This document shows, one piece after another, positions 9,258 to 18,784 of a stretch of DNA of 64,000 nucleotides; within the stretch, counting starts at the first letter, position 1; the number at the start of each line of letters is the position of its first letter. This stretch comes from VYFG01 sp965203365 (GTDB lineage: Bacteria; Pseudomonadota; Gammaproteobacteria; Arenicellales; Poriferihabitantaceae): positions 3,596,001 through 3,660,000 of the forward strand of contig OZ241878.1 of assembly GCA_965203365.1 (NCBI GenBank). Direction: 5' to 3'. The notes below the pieces were generated by a model. The model was not told where the DNA came from. It was given only the letters and a program-made list of their open reading frames with translations, and did no database searches. A program made the position numbers and the translations under genes.

Positions 9258-9449
9258 ATGTCTACTGGAATCGAAAGCTGGAGTAATCTTGGCGAAATGG
9301 GACCGATTTATCCCTTTGTCGGAACCGAAGAGGTGTGGGTCATCATCGGGCTGGTCTTGTGGATCGTTTGGCATGTTCTGCAAATCAGTGCCGAAAAGGA
9401 ACACCATGAAAAAGCCAAAAGCCATTTCAGCAAGAACTATCGCGGTTAG
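9258..9449 (+). CDS. Small single-span membrane protein paired with amt
   Basis: A 63-residue protein with one transmembrane helix (about 25-43, EVWVIIGLVLWIVWHVLQI) and a charged C-terminal tail rich in Lys, His and Glu. A strong ribosome site (GACAGGAGGATTCATC) precedes the ATG, and the gene ends just before a strong terminator, so it is clearly expressed with amt as the second gene of a two-gene operon. I do not recognise the family. Its position suggests an accessory or regulatory subunit of the transporter, filling the place where glnK is usually found, but that is inference. Confidence 0.85.
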   Translation: MSTGIESWSNLGEMGPIYPFVGTEEVWVIIGLVLWIVWHVLQISAEKEHHEKAKSHFSKNYRG

Positions 9450-9470
9450 TCGTGACGTCTTGTTGATTCG

Positions 9471-9499
9471 AAAACCCCGGCCTTGGCCGGGGTTTTTTT
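9471..9499 (+). terminator. Rho-independent terminator of the amt operon
   Basis: AAAACCCCGGCC-TT-GGCCGGGG followed by seven T residues: a GC-rich 8-bp stem with a very short loop and a T tract, 21 bases after the small-protein stop codon. The clearest terminator in the window. Confidence 0.95.
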
Positions 9500-9573
9500 G
9501 GGGCATTCTAACTTTATCTTGACATTCTGGTCCGGAATCTCTCCATTACAGGGGTAGGCAAGAGGGCTTGGAC

Positions 9574-10307
9574 ATGGCGCACAAGGTACCCGGCAGATCG
9601 GAGCGAGAGGGCATCACGCTGATGCAACTCGCCGACATGTTCCCGACCGAGGACGCGGCGCGGGAGTGGTTCGAATCCCGCATCTGGCCGGCCGGCATTG
9701 CCCGCATTGCGGCTCCACCCGCACGCACGAGGCGGACGGCGGCAACAAGATGCCCTACCGCTGCTCCGATTGCCGGGAGTACTTCTCCGTCAAGACAAAC
9801 TCCCTGATGCACAACTCCCGGCTTCCGCTCCGCAAGTGGGTTTTCGCGACCTACCTGCACCTGACCCGCCTCAAGGGCGTCTCCAGCGTCAAGCTGCACC
9901 GGGACATCGGGGTTTCGCAGAAGACTGCATGGTACATGCTCCAGCGCATCCGCAAGGCGTTCGAGGATGACGACGAATCGCCGTTCCAAGGGCCGGTGGA
10001 GGTGGACGAGACCTACATCGGCGGCAAGCGCAAGGAACTGACCGGGCGCGGGGTCGTTGGCAAGACCGCCGTGATCGGCGCAAAGGACCGGGCGACCAAT
10101 CGCGTATCGGCCCGGCCCATAGGCACCACCGACAAGCCGACCCTACAGGGCTTCGTCCGGCACCATGCCGCGCAGGGCGCGACCATCTACACCGACGAAC
10201 ACGGCTCCTGTAAGGGCATGCCTTTCGCCCATGAGGCGGTGAACCACTGCGTCTCCGAATACGTCCGGGAAGAAAATCGTTTTTCTGGTTGGGTTGTCGG
10301 GAAATGA
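9574..10307 (+). pseudogene. IS1595-family (ISXO2-like) transposase, frameshifted and truncated
   Basis: The first part (MAHKVPGRSEREGITLMQ...WFESRIWPAG) is in one frame and the rest (RHCPHCGSTRTHEADGG...) is in another, so a one-base change near 9690-9700 breaks the gene. The N-terminal zinc ribbon (CPHCGS...CSDCREYFS) and the DDE-type catalytic segment VEVDETYIGGKRK and IYTDEHG are typical of ISXO2-like transposases. The C-terminal part carrying the HTNGxESFW motif is missing: family similarity ends at about VSEYVRE (10269) and unrelated sequence follows. No terminal repeats could be assigned. GC content is higher than the flanks. Confidence 0.85.
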
Positions 10308-10555
10308 ATGCCCGTTCTTGGCATCAGCCTGAAACCCTTTGATAAAAAAGGCTTTTCGGCAACCGAAAAATCGGAGCCGTGGTTGTAACTTTTTTTCGCT
10401 TTAGCACATATGTCGCAACTTCAAGCGCTCGTCTGAGGAAATCGAAGTGGCCGTTCAGGAAATTCGCTTGATTTTTCCTTCCCGATTCTTTATTTTATGA
10501 TTTGCAGTGAAGATAAAATAAAGGCGAGCCTTATTTTAGGTTCGAGGCAGGCAGG
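10308..10555. other. Region between the broken transposase and fic
   Basis: AT-rich upstream region of the fic gene. It holds the palindromic site described separately and a ribosome site GGCAGGCAGG before the ATG at 10556. Nothing else is seen. Confidence 0.5.
10488..10538. promoter_or_regulatory. Palindromic operator candidate upstream of fic
   Basis: CTTTATTTTAT at 10488-10498 and its exact complement ATAAAATAAAG at 10513-10523 form a perfect 11-bp inverted repeat with a 14-base spacer. A third copy of the core TTATTTTA lies at 10531-10538, 17 bases before the fic start. The position suggests an operator or overlapping promoter, perhaps bound by the C-terminal winged helix of the Fic protein itself. 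The regulatory role is inferred. Confidence 0.6.
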
Positions 10556-11725
10556 ATGAAACGAGAACTCCAAGGCAGATACGTAACCATATCGACAGTG
10601 GGTGAGAAGGCCCAGGCCTTCGTGCCCGCGCCGCTGCCGCCACGTCCACCCATCGACTGGACACCGGAGCTGCGCAGCAAGTTCGACCAGGCATTGCTGG
10701 CGCTCGGTCGGCTGGACAGCGTCTCGACGCTGTTGCCGGACACCTCGCTGTTCCTGTACATGTATGTCCGCAAGGAGGCCGTGCTCTCCTCCATGATCGA
10801 GGGAACCCAGTCGTCCCTGTCCGATCTGCTGCTGTTCGAGCTGGATCAGAAGCCCGGCGTCCCGTTGGATGATGTGCGGGAGGTCAGCAACTATGTCGCT
10901 GCCCTCGACCATGGCTTGCGGCTGTTGGAAGAAGGGCTGCCGTTGTCGCTGAGGTTGTTCCGGGAAATCCATGGTGTGCTGCTGACCAAGGGTCGTGGCA
11001 GCAATCAGACCCCGGGCGAATTTCGGCGCAGCCAGAACTGGATCGGCGGCACCCGGCCGGGCAACGCGGCCTTCGTTCCGCCTCCGGCCGAAGAGGTACT
11101 GGAGTGCATGAGCAAGCTGGAGCTCTTCCTCCATGACCAGCCGGAGCCAACCTCAGTGCTGCTCAAGGCGGCGCTGGCCCATGTGCAGTTCGAGACGATC
11201 CACCCATTTCTGGACGGAAACGGCCGTCTGGGTCGTCTGCTGATCGCGTTGCTCTTGTGCGAGCAGAAGGTGCTGCGGGAGCCGATGCTCTACCTCAGCC
11301 TCTACTTCAAGACGCACCGCCGGTATTACTACGAGCTCTTGAACAACGTGCGCATGACCGGGGACTGGGAAGCCTGGCTAGACTTCTTCGCCGAGGCGGT
11401 CATCGTCACCGCCACCCAGGCGGTGGAAACGGCGCAGCAGCTCCTAGACCTGTCGAACCAGGACCGTGACAAGATCAGCGGTCTCGGACGGGCGGCAGCA
11501 TCCACACTGCAGGTCCACCGAGCACTCATGGAACACCCCATCGCCACCTCGGGCTCGCTGGTGGAAAAGACCGGCATCACCCCAGCCACGGTCAATAAGG
11601 CGCTCGGCCACTTGGAGCAACTCGGTATCGTCAAGGAGCTGACCGCCCAGAAACGCAACCGCCTGTTCAGCCATGCGGACTATATCGAGATCATGAGTCG
11701 CAGCACGGAGTTGCCGGGCAGGTAG
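10556..11725 (+). CDS. Fic-domain AMPylase-type protein with winged-helix C-terminus
   Basis: A 389-residue class II Fic protein. The N-terminal inhibitory motif is seen as SSMIEG (about 78-83). The catalytic motif HPFLDGNGRLGR starts at His216 and has every key residue (His, Phe, Asp, Gly-Asn-Gly-Arg), so nucleotidyl transfer, usually AMP, onto a target hydroxyl is expected. The C-terminal 80 residues (VEKTGITPATVNKALGHLEQLGIV) form a winged helix-turn-helix, suggesting DNA binding and self-regulation through the palindrome upstream. Target unknown. The gene stands alone between two mobile elements, which suggests it arrived by transfer. Confidence 0.93.
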   Translation: MKRELQGRYVTISTVGEKAQAFVPAPLPPRPPIDWTPELRSKFDQALLALGRLDSVSTLLPDTSLFLYMYVRKEAVLSSMIEGTQSSLSDLLLFELDQKPGVPLDDVREVSNYVAALDHGLRLLEEGLPLSLRLFREIHGVLLTKGRGSNQTPGEFRRSQNWIGGTRPGNAAFVPPPAEEVLECMSKLELFLHDQPEPTSVLLKAALAHVQFETIHPFLDGNGRLGRLLIALLLCEQKVLREPMLYLSLYFKTHRRYYYELLNNVRMTGDWEAWLDFFAEAVIVTATQAVETAQQLLDLSNQDRDKISGLGRAAASTLQVHRALMEHPIATSGSLVEKTGITPATVNKALGHLEQLGIVKELTAQKRNRLFSHADYIEIMSRSTELPGR

Positions 11726-12112
11726 ACCAATTCGATTCCCATTTTCGGAATCGAATACGATTCGTTGGGAGATTGTTCCTGGTATCGGCTCGGGTTGCAA
11801 ACCCAGCATCATCGTCCGGAGCCAGGAAATCGGGAGAGAAAAGTTGCTTCCTCGGTGGGAACTTGGGACTCGACTTAACTTCCTATGTAAACCCTTTGTT
11901 TTTTAATGTGTTACGGGGTAGATTGGGGCTTGAGACTGAGTTGCGGTCGAGAGCTGTTTGCTCCACCATTTAGAAAAGACAACCCCGTCTCTCTGGGGTC
12001 ATTATCCGGGGTGGCGGGTTTTCTTTTTTCCCCTGTTTCCAAAGGATTTTTGTCTGTTTCACATCTTTCTCTCCGCACCATTGATTCTCCCCATCCTCCA
12101 GCCTTTATTTCT
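11726..12112. other. Region between fic and the IS30 copy
   Basis: No gene. Directly after the fic stop there is a hairpin, ATTCGATTCC (11730-11739) with GGAATCGAAT (11747-11756) and a 7-base loop, without a T tract. Farther on, ACCCC...GGGGT near 11979-11997 precedes a T-rich run, a weak terminator-like element. Confidence 0.45.
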
Positions 12113-13490
12113 CCCCCACTTCCAGTCTGAAGTGCCACACTCGCCGCGCTCCCGGCATGAGGGCATCCCCCGAAGGAAGGGAGCGGGGCGGCGACCGGAA
12201 AATTCAGCCCTCCCAAGGGGCTGATTTCGGTCATTGATGACATCCATCTCGACGCCAAGGAGTCTGACAGAGGCGATTTCACGACGCCAGGGCCCGTTCG
12301 GGCTGTGTCAGACGGGTTTTGGCCGAGCGGGGCCCGGCCCGTCGAATGCGGGCTTCTGGAAAGGCAGGGGATGGGGGAGGAATGACCGCCTTCTAAGGCG
12401 GCGCCAGGGCTTCGGCGAACACCTCCGCCGGAGTCCGATATCCCAGCACCTTGCGGGGCCGACGGTTGATCCGCTCTTCCACCGCCTGGACCTGAGAGGC
12501 CGTCACCTGACAGAAGTCCGTTCCCTTCGGAAAGGACTGGCGGACCCGGCCATGGGTGTGCTCGTTCAGGCCCCGTTCCCAGGAATGGTAAGGAGTGGCA
12601 AAATCAAGTCGGCTCCCAGGGCTGCCGCAATCTCCCGGGGCCCGGCAAACTCTTGGCCGTGGTCCGCCGTGCAAGTGTGCACCCGGTCCCGAATCGGGGC
12701 CATCCGCTGGACAATGGCCTCGGTCACCGCCGCCGCCGCCGCCGTCTTCCCTTCCACCCCGATCAGCACCATGAATTTCGAGGCCCGATCTACCCAGGAA
12801 ATCAAGGCCCCCCGGGGCATCACCCCAATAATCAGGTCAAGCTCCCAGTCCCCAATTCGGCCCTTGGCCTCCCCAATCAACGGGCGCTCGGCGATGTCTA
12901 CCCGACCGGGAAGGTGACCGCGTCCCGCGTGTCGGCCGCCGCGCCAGTTGGGCTTTTTCCCGCGGCAGCGCAGGCACCGGTAAAGGTCTCCCCCCGCCGG
13001 TCGGTCCGCTCTCACCGATGGGTAGATCCATTCCCGGCTGGCCATCACCTCTCCTTGTCGCTGAAACCGGCCCGCGATGGGTTCCGGGCTCCAGCCAGCC
13101 TGCCTGCAGCCGGTCCTCGACCACCGCCCAGCGCTCCGGGGTCATCTTCCAAGGCACAGCCGAGGCTTCCCGGCGCCAGCTCGTCGCCTTCCCTTGGGCG
13201 GGTTGATGTCGATACCCGCGCTGCCCGCGGTGGCGGGACAGGTCTCGGGAAATCGTGCTGACGTCCCGTCCGAGCTACTCAGCCATCGGTCGCTGGGATC
13301 GACCGGTGGACTTGAGCGCAAAAATGGGCGATCTTTCCGGGTGGGTCAGGGGGTGGTCGCCAGTTGGCATGACCCTTCTCCAGTTGTTCGTCAACTGAGA
13401 GGGTCTGCCATCGCCTGGCCCGCTGCCATCCGCCTGACTCAATCAATCAGGCGACGGGGCCAAGTGTTGCACTTCAGAGTGGCACGGGGG
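12113..13490 (-). mobile_element. IS30-family element, decayed copy A
   Basis: About 1.38 kb bounded by imperfect inverted repeats: the left end reads CCCCACTTCCAGTCTGAAGTG and, as its complement, the right end reads CCCCGTGCCACTCTGAAGTG. The same ends bound copies B and C in this window. A single transposase pseudogene on the minus strand fills it. A target duplication could not be recognised with confidence because both ends run into G/C tracts. Confidence 0.85.
12393..13370 (-). pseudogene. IS30-family transposase, broken (copy A)
   Basis: Reading from ATG 13370 (MPTGDHPLTHPERSPIFALK), an in-frame TAG follows in the helix-turn-helix region (RPMAE*LGRDVSTISR), and at least two frameshifts divide the rest. 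The catalytic blocks are still readable: GDWELDLIIG, CTADHGQEFAG and WERGLNEHTHGRVRQSFPKG. A slipped GCC repeat adds two alanines (KTAAAAAVTE) relative to the other copies. Non-functional; the intact copy C shows what is missing. Confidence 0.9.
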
Positions 13491-13750
13491 TGTCTTTTCA
13501 AACGCTATCTGGAATAGGGTGATCCATTAGGAGGACATGGTCGTTGTCACCAGAATCTGACGTCATTTCCACCCAGGATCCCCGGATTTATCAGATATGC
13601 AGGGATGTCAACATCTGTTTCAGAGTGATCGGGTGAGGCCAGTCTCTTGATGGAATCTTTTGATGGACTGTCAATGGGTAATGCGTTGACCGGAAGGCTT
13701 TGCTATATTGAAGGCTGTTCAACCGATCAGGTCGTAGGAGAGTGGGCGAT
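13491..13750. other. Upstream region of tdm
   Basis: About 260 bases with no gene. A ribosome site TAGGAG at 13735-13740 fixes the tdm start at 13751. A promoter is likely here; GCTATATT near 13701 could be a -10 element. No recognised operator. Confidence 0.45.
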
Positions 13751-16102
13751 ATGAACATTCAGTACCATCCCGGTGAGGTGTTACGGGAACCGGGGCTTGG
13801 CAGTCACTGGCTTGGCCGGGAACGCTATGTGATTCGGGGCGGGGCGGTGGTGGTGATCCCGATGCTGTCAGGGGACAGTGTGGAGTTGGTCGACCCGGAG
13901 GGGCTGCAGCCTGCCCACCTTTTCGCCATTGACGCCACCGGCAAAAATCTCACAGGCAGTTTGGGATTGGGAACTACCATTCAAGGGGCTGTGCTGGAGG
14001 ACATGTTGCAATCCCGCAGCCGCGGCGCACAAAGGATCGCCCAGAGACTATCCGCGTTTGGAATCGAGCTGTCGCGGGAAGCGGTGGTCAGTGTGCTGAC
14101 AGGGCAGACGAGTCCGGGAAGTCGTGTGAACTTCACCGTGCCTGAAGAATGTATTCTGGTGCTGGGGGCGCCGGGTGCCCCCATGGCCGTTGATACGCAG
14201 CTTCCCCCGACCGACCTCGTGGCTTGGGTGATCCGGGCACATCCCCAGCGGTCTGTCCCTCGCTCACCGCCAGAGCCGTTGGCCGACCCCTTGCAGGATT
14301 TCACGATCAATGCGTGTACTGCAGCGAGTTACGAGATCAAGGCAGGACAGTATATCCAGATTGTCGATGTCGACGGGCGGCAGTGTTCCGATTTTCAGTG
14401 TTTTGATCTGGCCAGGTTGGACCAGGGGATCGAACGTTGTCTGGATGCCACGGTGACCCGGACCATGATGGGAGCCGCCTATCCCGGACCGGGACTGCAT
14501 TCGAAATTCTTTGATGTGGACCTGGAGCCGTTGGTGGAAATCATCCAGGATACCTGCGGTCGTCACGACAGTTTTGGTTTGGCCTGTACGGCCAAATACT
14601 ACGACGACATGGGGTATCCGGGGCATGTCAACTGTTCGGACAACTTCAATCGAGCCCTGGCGGACTATCCGGTGGCACCGAGGAAAGGCTGGATGGCCAT
14701 GAACCTGTTCTTCAACACTTTCTTCGGTGACGATTACCAGCTGTACTCTGACGAACCTTGGTCGCGGCCCGGGGACTATGTCCTGATGCGAGCGCTCAGA
14801 GACATGGTCTGTGTCTCTTCGGCCTGTCCGGATGACATTGATGCCGCGAACGGGTGGATGCCTACGGATATCCAGGTGCGACTCTACGATGACAAGACGC
14901 TGTTCCGGCGGGCTGTTGCCTTTCGAAAAACCACTGATGCGGACCCCGTCATGACCCAGGAAACCGCCTTTCATTCCGAGACCTCGAAACTAACCCGGCA
15001 CTATGTTGAGTACAACGGATACTGGCTGGCCAACGACTACACTAATCTGGGTGCTATCCGGGAATATTGGGCCTGTCGACAAGCGGCCGCCATGATTGAC
15101 CTGTCGCCGCTTCGAAAATATGAAGTCACGGGCCCGGATGCGGAACGGTTGCTACAGTACTGTGTGCCGCGGGATATGACCAAGCTGGGTGTGGGGCAGG
15201 TGGTCTACACGGCGATGTGCAATCCCTCCGGTGGGATGATTGACGATGGCACCATCTTCCGCTTGGGTCGGGACAATTTTCGTTGGATTGGTGGGAATGA
15301 TGGCTCCGGGTTATGGCTCCGGGAACAGGCGGAGGCCCAACGCCTGAAGGTCTGGGTTAAGAACAGCTCGAGTCAACTGGTCAACCTTCAGGTCCAAGGT
15401 CCCCGAAGCCGTGACATTCTGCGCAAGGTGGTCTGGACCCGACCCGACCAGGCCCATGTCGCGGAGTTGGCTTGGTTCCGCTTCTCCATTGCCAGGATGC
15501 CGGATGACCAGGGGATTCCGGTAGTGGTTTCCCGAACGGGTTACACGGGAGAGCTCGGCTACGAAGTGTTCTGTCATCCGGATCAGGCCGCCGCGATCTG
15601 GCAGATGATCGCGGCGGCGGGGGCAGAATTTGGCATCCAGCCCATGGGTCTGGAAGCCTTGGACATGTTGAGGATCGAAGCGGGACTGATTTTCGCAGGC
15701 CATGAATTCTGTGAGCAGACGGACCCATATGAGGCGGGCATCGGGTTTTCGGTTTCGCTGCGGACCAAGAAAGATGATTTCATTGGCCGCCAAGCGCTGG
15801 AAAAACGCAAGGTGAGTCCTCAGCGCCGTCTGGTGGGACTGGAACTCTCGGGCCGAGAGCCCGCCGCGCATGGAGACGGGGTTTTCTCAGGACGCTATCA
15901 GGTCGGGTTGATTACCAGTGCCACGATTTCCCCCATCTTGGGAAAGAACATCGCCCTGTGCAGGATGAACATCGAATATGCCGACCAGGGAACGGAAATC
16001 GAGGTCGGCAAGCTGGATGGCCATCAGAAACGCATCCCGGCCCAGGTGGTCACCTTCCCGCATTTTGATCCCACCAAGGCGCGGGTCAAGGGGCACTACT
16101 GA
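13751..16102 (+). CDS. tdm: Trimethylamine N-oxide demethylase (DUF1989-GcvT fusion)
   Basis: A 783-residue two-part protein. The N-terminal part (about 1-400) is of the DUF1989/urea-carboxylase-associated type with many conserved cysteines, including Cys212 and Cys217 in GRQCSDFQCFD, Cys279, Cys295, Cys354 and Cys359, which are candidate metal ligands. The C-terminal part (about 420-783) is a GcvT-type tetrahydrofolate-binding domain (IREYWACRQAAAMIDLS; LEALDMLRIEAGLIF). This fusion and length are those of Tdm from methylotrophs, which splits TMAO into dimethylamine and formaldehyde and hands the formaldehyde to tetrahydrofolate. The nearby trimethylamine monooxygenase supports the call. The start at ATG 13751 has TAGGAG at a good distance; the GTG at 13742 is too close. 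Alternative: another DUF1989-GcvT demethylase. Confidence 0.88.
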   Translation: MNIQYHPGEVLREPGLGSHWLGRERYVIRGGAVVVIPMLSGDSVELVDPEGLQPAHLFAIDATGKNLTGSLGLGTTIQGAVLEDMLQSRSRGAQRIAQRLSAFGIELSREAVVSVLTGQTSPGSRVNFTVPEECILVLGAPGAPMAVDTQLPPTDLVAWVIRAHPQRSVPRSPPEPLADPLQDFTINACTAASYEIKAGQYIQIVDVDGRQCSDFQCFDLARLDQGIERCLDATVTRTMMGAAYPGPGLHSKFFDVDLEPLVEIIQDTCGRHDSFGLACTAKYYDDMGYPGHVNCSDNFNRALADYPVAPRKGWMAMNLFFNTFFGDDYQLYSDEPWSRPGDYVLMRALRDMVCVSSACPDDIDAANGWMPTDIQVRLYDDKTLFRRAVAFRKTTDADPVMTQETAFHSETSKLTRHYVEYNGYWLANDYTNLGAIREYWACRQAAAMIDLSPLRKYEVTGPDAERLLQYCVPRDMTKLGVGQVVYTAMCNPSGGMIDDGTIFRLGRDNFRWIGGNDGSGLWLREQAEAQRLKVWVKNSSSQLVNLQVQGPRSRDILRKVVWTRPDQAHVAELAWFRFSIARMPDDQGIPVVVSRTGYTGELGYEVFCHPDQAAAIWQMIAAAGAEFGIQPMGLEALDMLRIEAGLIFAGHEFCEQTDPYEAGIGFSVSLRTKKDDFIGRQALEKRKVSPQRRLVGLELSGREPAAHGDGVFSGRYQVGLITSATISPILGKNIALCRMNIEYADQGTEIEVGKLDGHQKRIPAQVVTFPHFDPTKARVKGHY

Positions 16103-16350
16103 TGCGGTGAGTGGAAGGGATCAGGTCGTCGGTAGAATTGGGCGAATCTGGATCACCTGACCGATTGACCCAGACTGGGATGCTGGCCGTGAAACGCTGT
16201 TGTCACCGGTTTCATCGCCCGGGAGGATCGAATATTGGAGTGTTTCCGCCATGGCCTGTCAGCGGCGGTTGAGGGGAGTTGATTGATGCGGCAGCGGCCG
16301 CAATGAGCTGATTCGCCACACAAGCCGGTTCAGGGTGGTCGTTGTCCAGA

Positions 16351-17058
16351 TCAGATGCCGAGGTACGCCTTCCGAACATGTTCGTTGTCGGCGAGATCTT
16401 GGGCGGGTCCCTCCAGCGCGATGTGGCCGGTTTCGAGCACATAGCCATAGTCTGCCAGTTGCAGCGCCAGGTCGGCATTTTGCTCCACCAGCACAATGGT
16501 CACCCCCTTGGCACTGATCTCACGCAGGATGCGGCCGATTTCCTGCACAATGATGGGGGCCAGCCCCAGTGACGGTTCATCCAGGAGCATCACGCGCGGT
16601 CGCGACATCAAGGCCCGGCCGATGGACAACATCTGCTGCTCGCCCCCACTCAAGGTGCGGCCAGGTTGGTGCCGGCGTTCCTCCAAACGAGGGAACTTTT
16701 CGAAGATCCAGTGAAGACTCTCATTGATCTTCCCTTGGTCATGATGGATGTAGGCCCCCAGGCGTAGGTTTTCCTCCACACTGAGATCCTTGAAGATTCG
16801 GCGGCCTTCGGGGACATGGGCCACCCCCCGTCGCAAAATCCGGTCAGCACTCACCCCATTGATACATTGGCCATCCAGCCAGACTTCTCCCCTGTTGGGT
16901 GGTACGAGGCCGGAAATGGTGCGCAGAGTCGTGCTCTTGCCGGCCCCATTGGATCCGATCAGGGTGACGAAAGCCCCTTCGGGAACTTCCAGGCTGATTC
17001 CCTTGAGGGCAGCGACATTGTGATAGCGGACCGTGAGATCGACCAGCGACAGGTTCAT
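16351..17058 (-). CDS. Branched-chain amino acid-type ABC transporter ATPase (LivF-like)
   Basis: A 235-residue ABC ATPase. Walker A GSNGAGKST, signature LSGGEQQML and Walker B RVMLLDEPSLGLAP are intact, and HVPEGRRIFKDLSVEENLRLGA is the LivF-subfamily Q-loop region. The ATG at 17058 overlaps the livG stop codon by four bases, so translation is coupled. It is the last of five genes read leftward (binding protein, LivH, LivM, LivG, LivF). Together they form a high-affinity importer of the branched-chain amino acid/urea/amide family. The flanking tdm and tmm genes suggest a methylated amine or a nitrogenous osmolyte as substrate, but the sequence does not prove it. Confidence 0.93.
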   Translation of the reverse strand: MNLSLVDLTVRYHNVAALKGISLEVPEGAFVTLIGSNGAGKSTTLRTISGLVPPNRGEVWLDGQCINGVSADRILRRGVAHVPEGRRIFKDLSVEENLRLGAYIHHDQGKINESLHWIFEKFPRLEERRHQPGRTLSGGEQQMLSIGRALMSRPRVMLLDEPSLGLAPIIVQEIGRILREISAKGVTIVLVEQNADLALQLADYGYVLETGHIALEGPAQDLADNEHVRKAYLGI

Positions 17059-17813
17059 TCGTGACCTCCCCCCAGATAGGCCTGGATGACCTTGGGATTG
17101 CGACGAACCTCCTCCGGTGAACCCTGGACCAGCAGGGTGCCGAAATTGAGAACGGTCAGATGGTCGCAAAGCCCCATGACCGCCTTCATGTCATGTTCGA
17201 CCAGCACAATGGTTACCCCAGTCTCCCTTACCTTTTGTGTGAGCGTCATCATCGTACCGGTCTCTTCCGGGTTCATACCGGCGAACGGTTCATCCATCAG
17301 CAGCAGCCGGGGACCCGAAACTAGGGCAATGGCAATGGCCAAGGCGCGTTGGGAACCCAGCGGCAACTCGGCAGCCCGTTGTTCCCGGCGTTCGGTCAGA
17401 CCCATGAAGTCCATGATGTTCATAGCGGACCGATGGGCATCCACTTGTTTTTTCTGGTCGAACCCCAGGATGGCGGAAAAGATGTTCGTGCGGGACTGGT
17501 TGTGGGTGCCGATCAGAATGTTGTCGTAGACGGTCAGTTCCTGGAAGAGGGTCGTTTCCTGGAAGGTGCGAACGACACCTTCGGCAGCAATTCGGGACGG
17601 TCGCCAGCCAGTGATCCGGTGGCCGTCAAACAGGATGTCCCCTTCGGTGGGGGCATAGAACCCGGCAATGATCTTGAACAGGGTGCTCTTGCCGGCGCCG
17701 TTGGGGCCGATCAGCCCATGGATTGCTCCGGATGGGACTGCAAAGCTGACTTCGTTCAGGGCGGTCAAGCCACCGAATCGCATGGTCAGATGGCGGACTT
17801 CCAGAATGGTCAT
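17055..17813 (-). CDS. Branched-chain amino acid-type ABC transporter ATPase (LivG-like)
   Basis: A 252-residue ABC ATPase paired with the LivF-like one. Walker A GPNGAGKST, LPLGSQRALAIA in the signature position (the canonical LSGGQ is altered to LPLGS, as is common in LivG members), and Walker B RLLLMDEPFAGMNPEE. It starts at ATG 17813, overlapping the end of livM by four bases, and ends overlapping livF by four bases. The frame stays open upstream into livM but that part is not family-like. The pair forms the energising heterodimer on the cytoplasmic side of the importer. Confidence 0.93.
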   Translation of the reverse strand: MTILEVRHLTMRFGGLTALNEVSFAVPSGAIHGLIGPNGAGKSTLFKIIAGFYAPTEGDILFDGHRITGWRPSRIAAEGVVRTFQETTLFQELTVYDNILIGTHNQSRTNIFSAILGFDQKKQVDAHRSAMNIMDFMGLTERREQRAAELPLGSQRALAIAIALVSGPRLLLMDEPFAGMNPEETGTMMTLTQKVRETGVTIVLVEHDMKAVMGLCDHLTVLNFGTLLVQGSPEEVRRNPKVIQAYLGGGHE

Positions 17814-18784
17814 GGACCGTCTCCAGCTCCCTGGCGGAACCGGCGCTTGATTTTTTCCGGCAGACTTTCCAGACCATGGGGAAGATAGAGCATGCCAATC
17901 ACCAGGATGGCGCCATACAGGGCCGGTCGCAGGACATCGAATCCACGGAACATCTCGTCCAGGAGAGACAGCACGACCACGCCCACGATGGGCCCATAAA
18001 ATGTCCGGTAGCCGCCTACGATGACCCAAATCAGGATGAAGACCATAAACCCGATGTCGAACTGTTTGGGGGTGACGGTCCCGATGTAGTGCACCTTCAG
18101 TGCGCCCGCCAGACCGACGAAAACCGACCCCGTGATGAATGCCAGGGCACGGTAGTTCCAGGTATTGACGCCCACGGACTCGGCCAGTGGGGCCTTCCAG
18201 TGCACGGCATGCAGGGTCAGTCCGATACGAGATCGTTCGATGCGATACAGAATGAACAGGCACAACGTGACAATGATCAACACCATGTAGAAATAGGGAA
18301 TCGGCTCCAGAAAGTCGATGTCCATGAATTCCGGTGAAGGAATGGCACTGACGCCACTGGTGCCCCCGAAGGGCTTGATAAAGTGAATCCAGGACAGCCG
18401 AATCGCTTCTCCCGCCGCAAACGAACCGATCAGAAAATAGAACTGGGTCATCCGAAAGAGGGGAAAAGACAACAGAGCGGCCATGAGGCCGGCACTGACC
18501 CCCGCAAGCGGCAGACTGAACCAGAAAGAGACATCAAACTGTTTGGACAGGATCGCGCTGGTGTAGGCCCCCACGCCCATCATCACGGCATGAATCAAGG
18601 ACCATTCGCCGGTAAGCGTCACCAGTCGGTAGCTGGCCACCACCAAGACATTGATGACCAGGAACAGCAGAAAATCCTGGTGATGATACTTCAGGAAATG
18701 GGGCAGCACCGCCAAGAGGACCAGCACGGCGGTGATGAGGGCCAGATGCCGGATCCCGGAGGCGTGCAGAAGGTGGCGGATCAT
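17810..18784 (-). CDS. Branched-chain amino acid-type ABC transporter permease (LivM-like)
   Basis: A 324-residue inner-membrane permease with about nine hydrophobic segments. The motif GEWSLIHAVMMGVGAYTSA and the GGYRTFYGPIVGVVVLSLL segment are characteristic LivM sequences, with EAIRLSW and the LHAVHWKAPLAESVGVN loop contacting the ATPases. It overlaps livH upstream and livG downstream by four bases each, a tightly coupled operon. It forms the translocation path together with the LivH-like subunit. Confidence 0.92.
   Translation of the reverse strand: MIRHLLHASGIRHLALITAVLVLLAVLPHFLKYHHQDFLLFLVINVLVVASYRLVTLTGEWSLIHAVMMGVGAYTSAILSKQFDVSFWFSLPLAGVSAGLMAALLSFPLFRMTQFYFLIGSFAAGEAIRLSWIHFIKPFGGTSGVSAIPSPEFMDIDFLEPIPYFYMVLIIVTLCLFILYRIERSRIGLTLHAVHWKAPLAESVGVNTWNYRALAFITGSVFVGLAGALKVHYIGTVTPKQFDIGFMVFILIWVIVGGYRTFYGPIVGVVVLSLLDEMFRGFDVLRPALYGAILVIGMLYLPHGLESLPEKIKRRFRQGAGDGP

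Noticed and set aside
9667..9680. GTTCGAATCCC, like a tRNA T-arm
   Set aside because: Lies inside the IS1595 transposase frame and no cloverleaf can be drawn around it.
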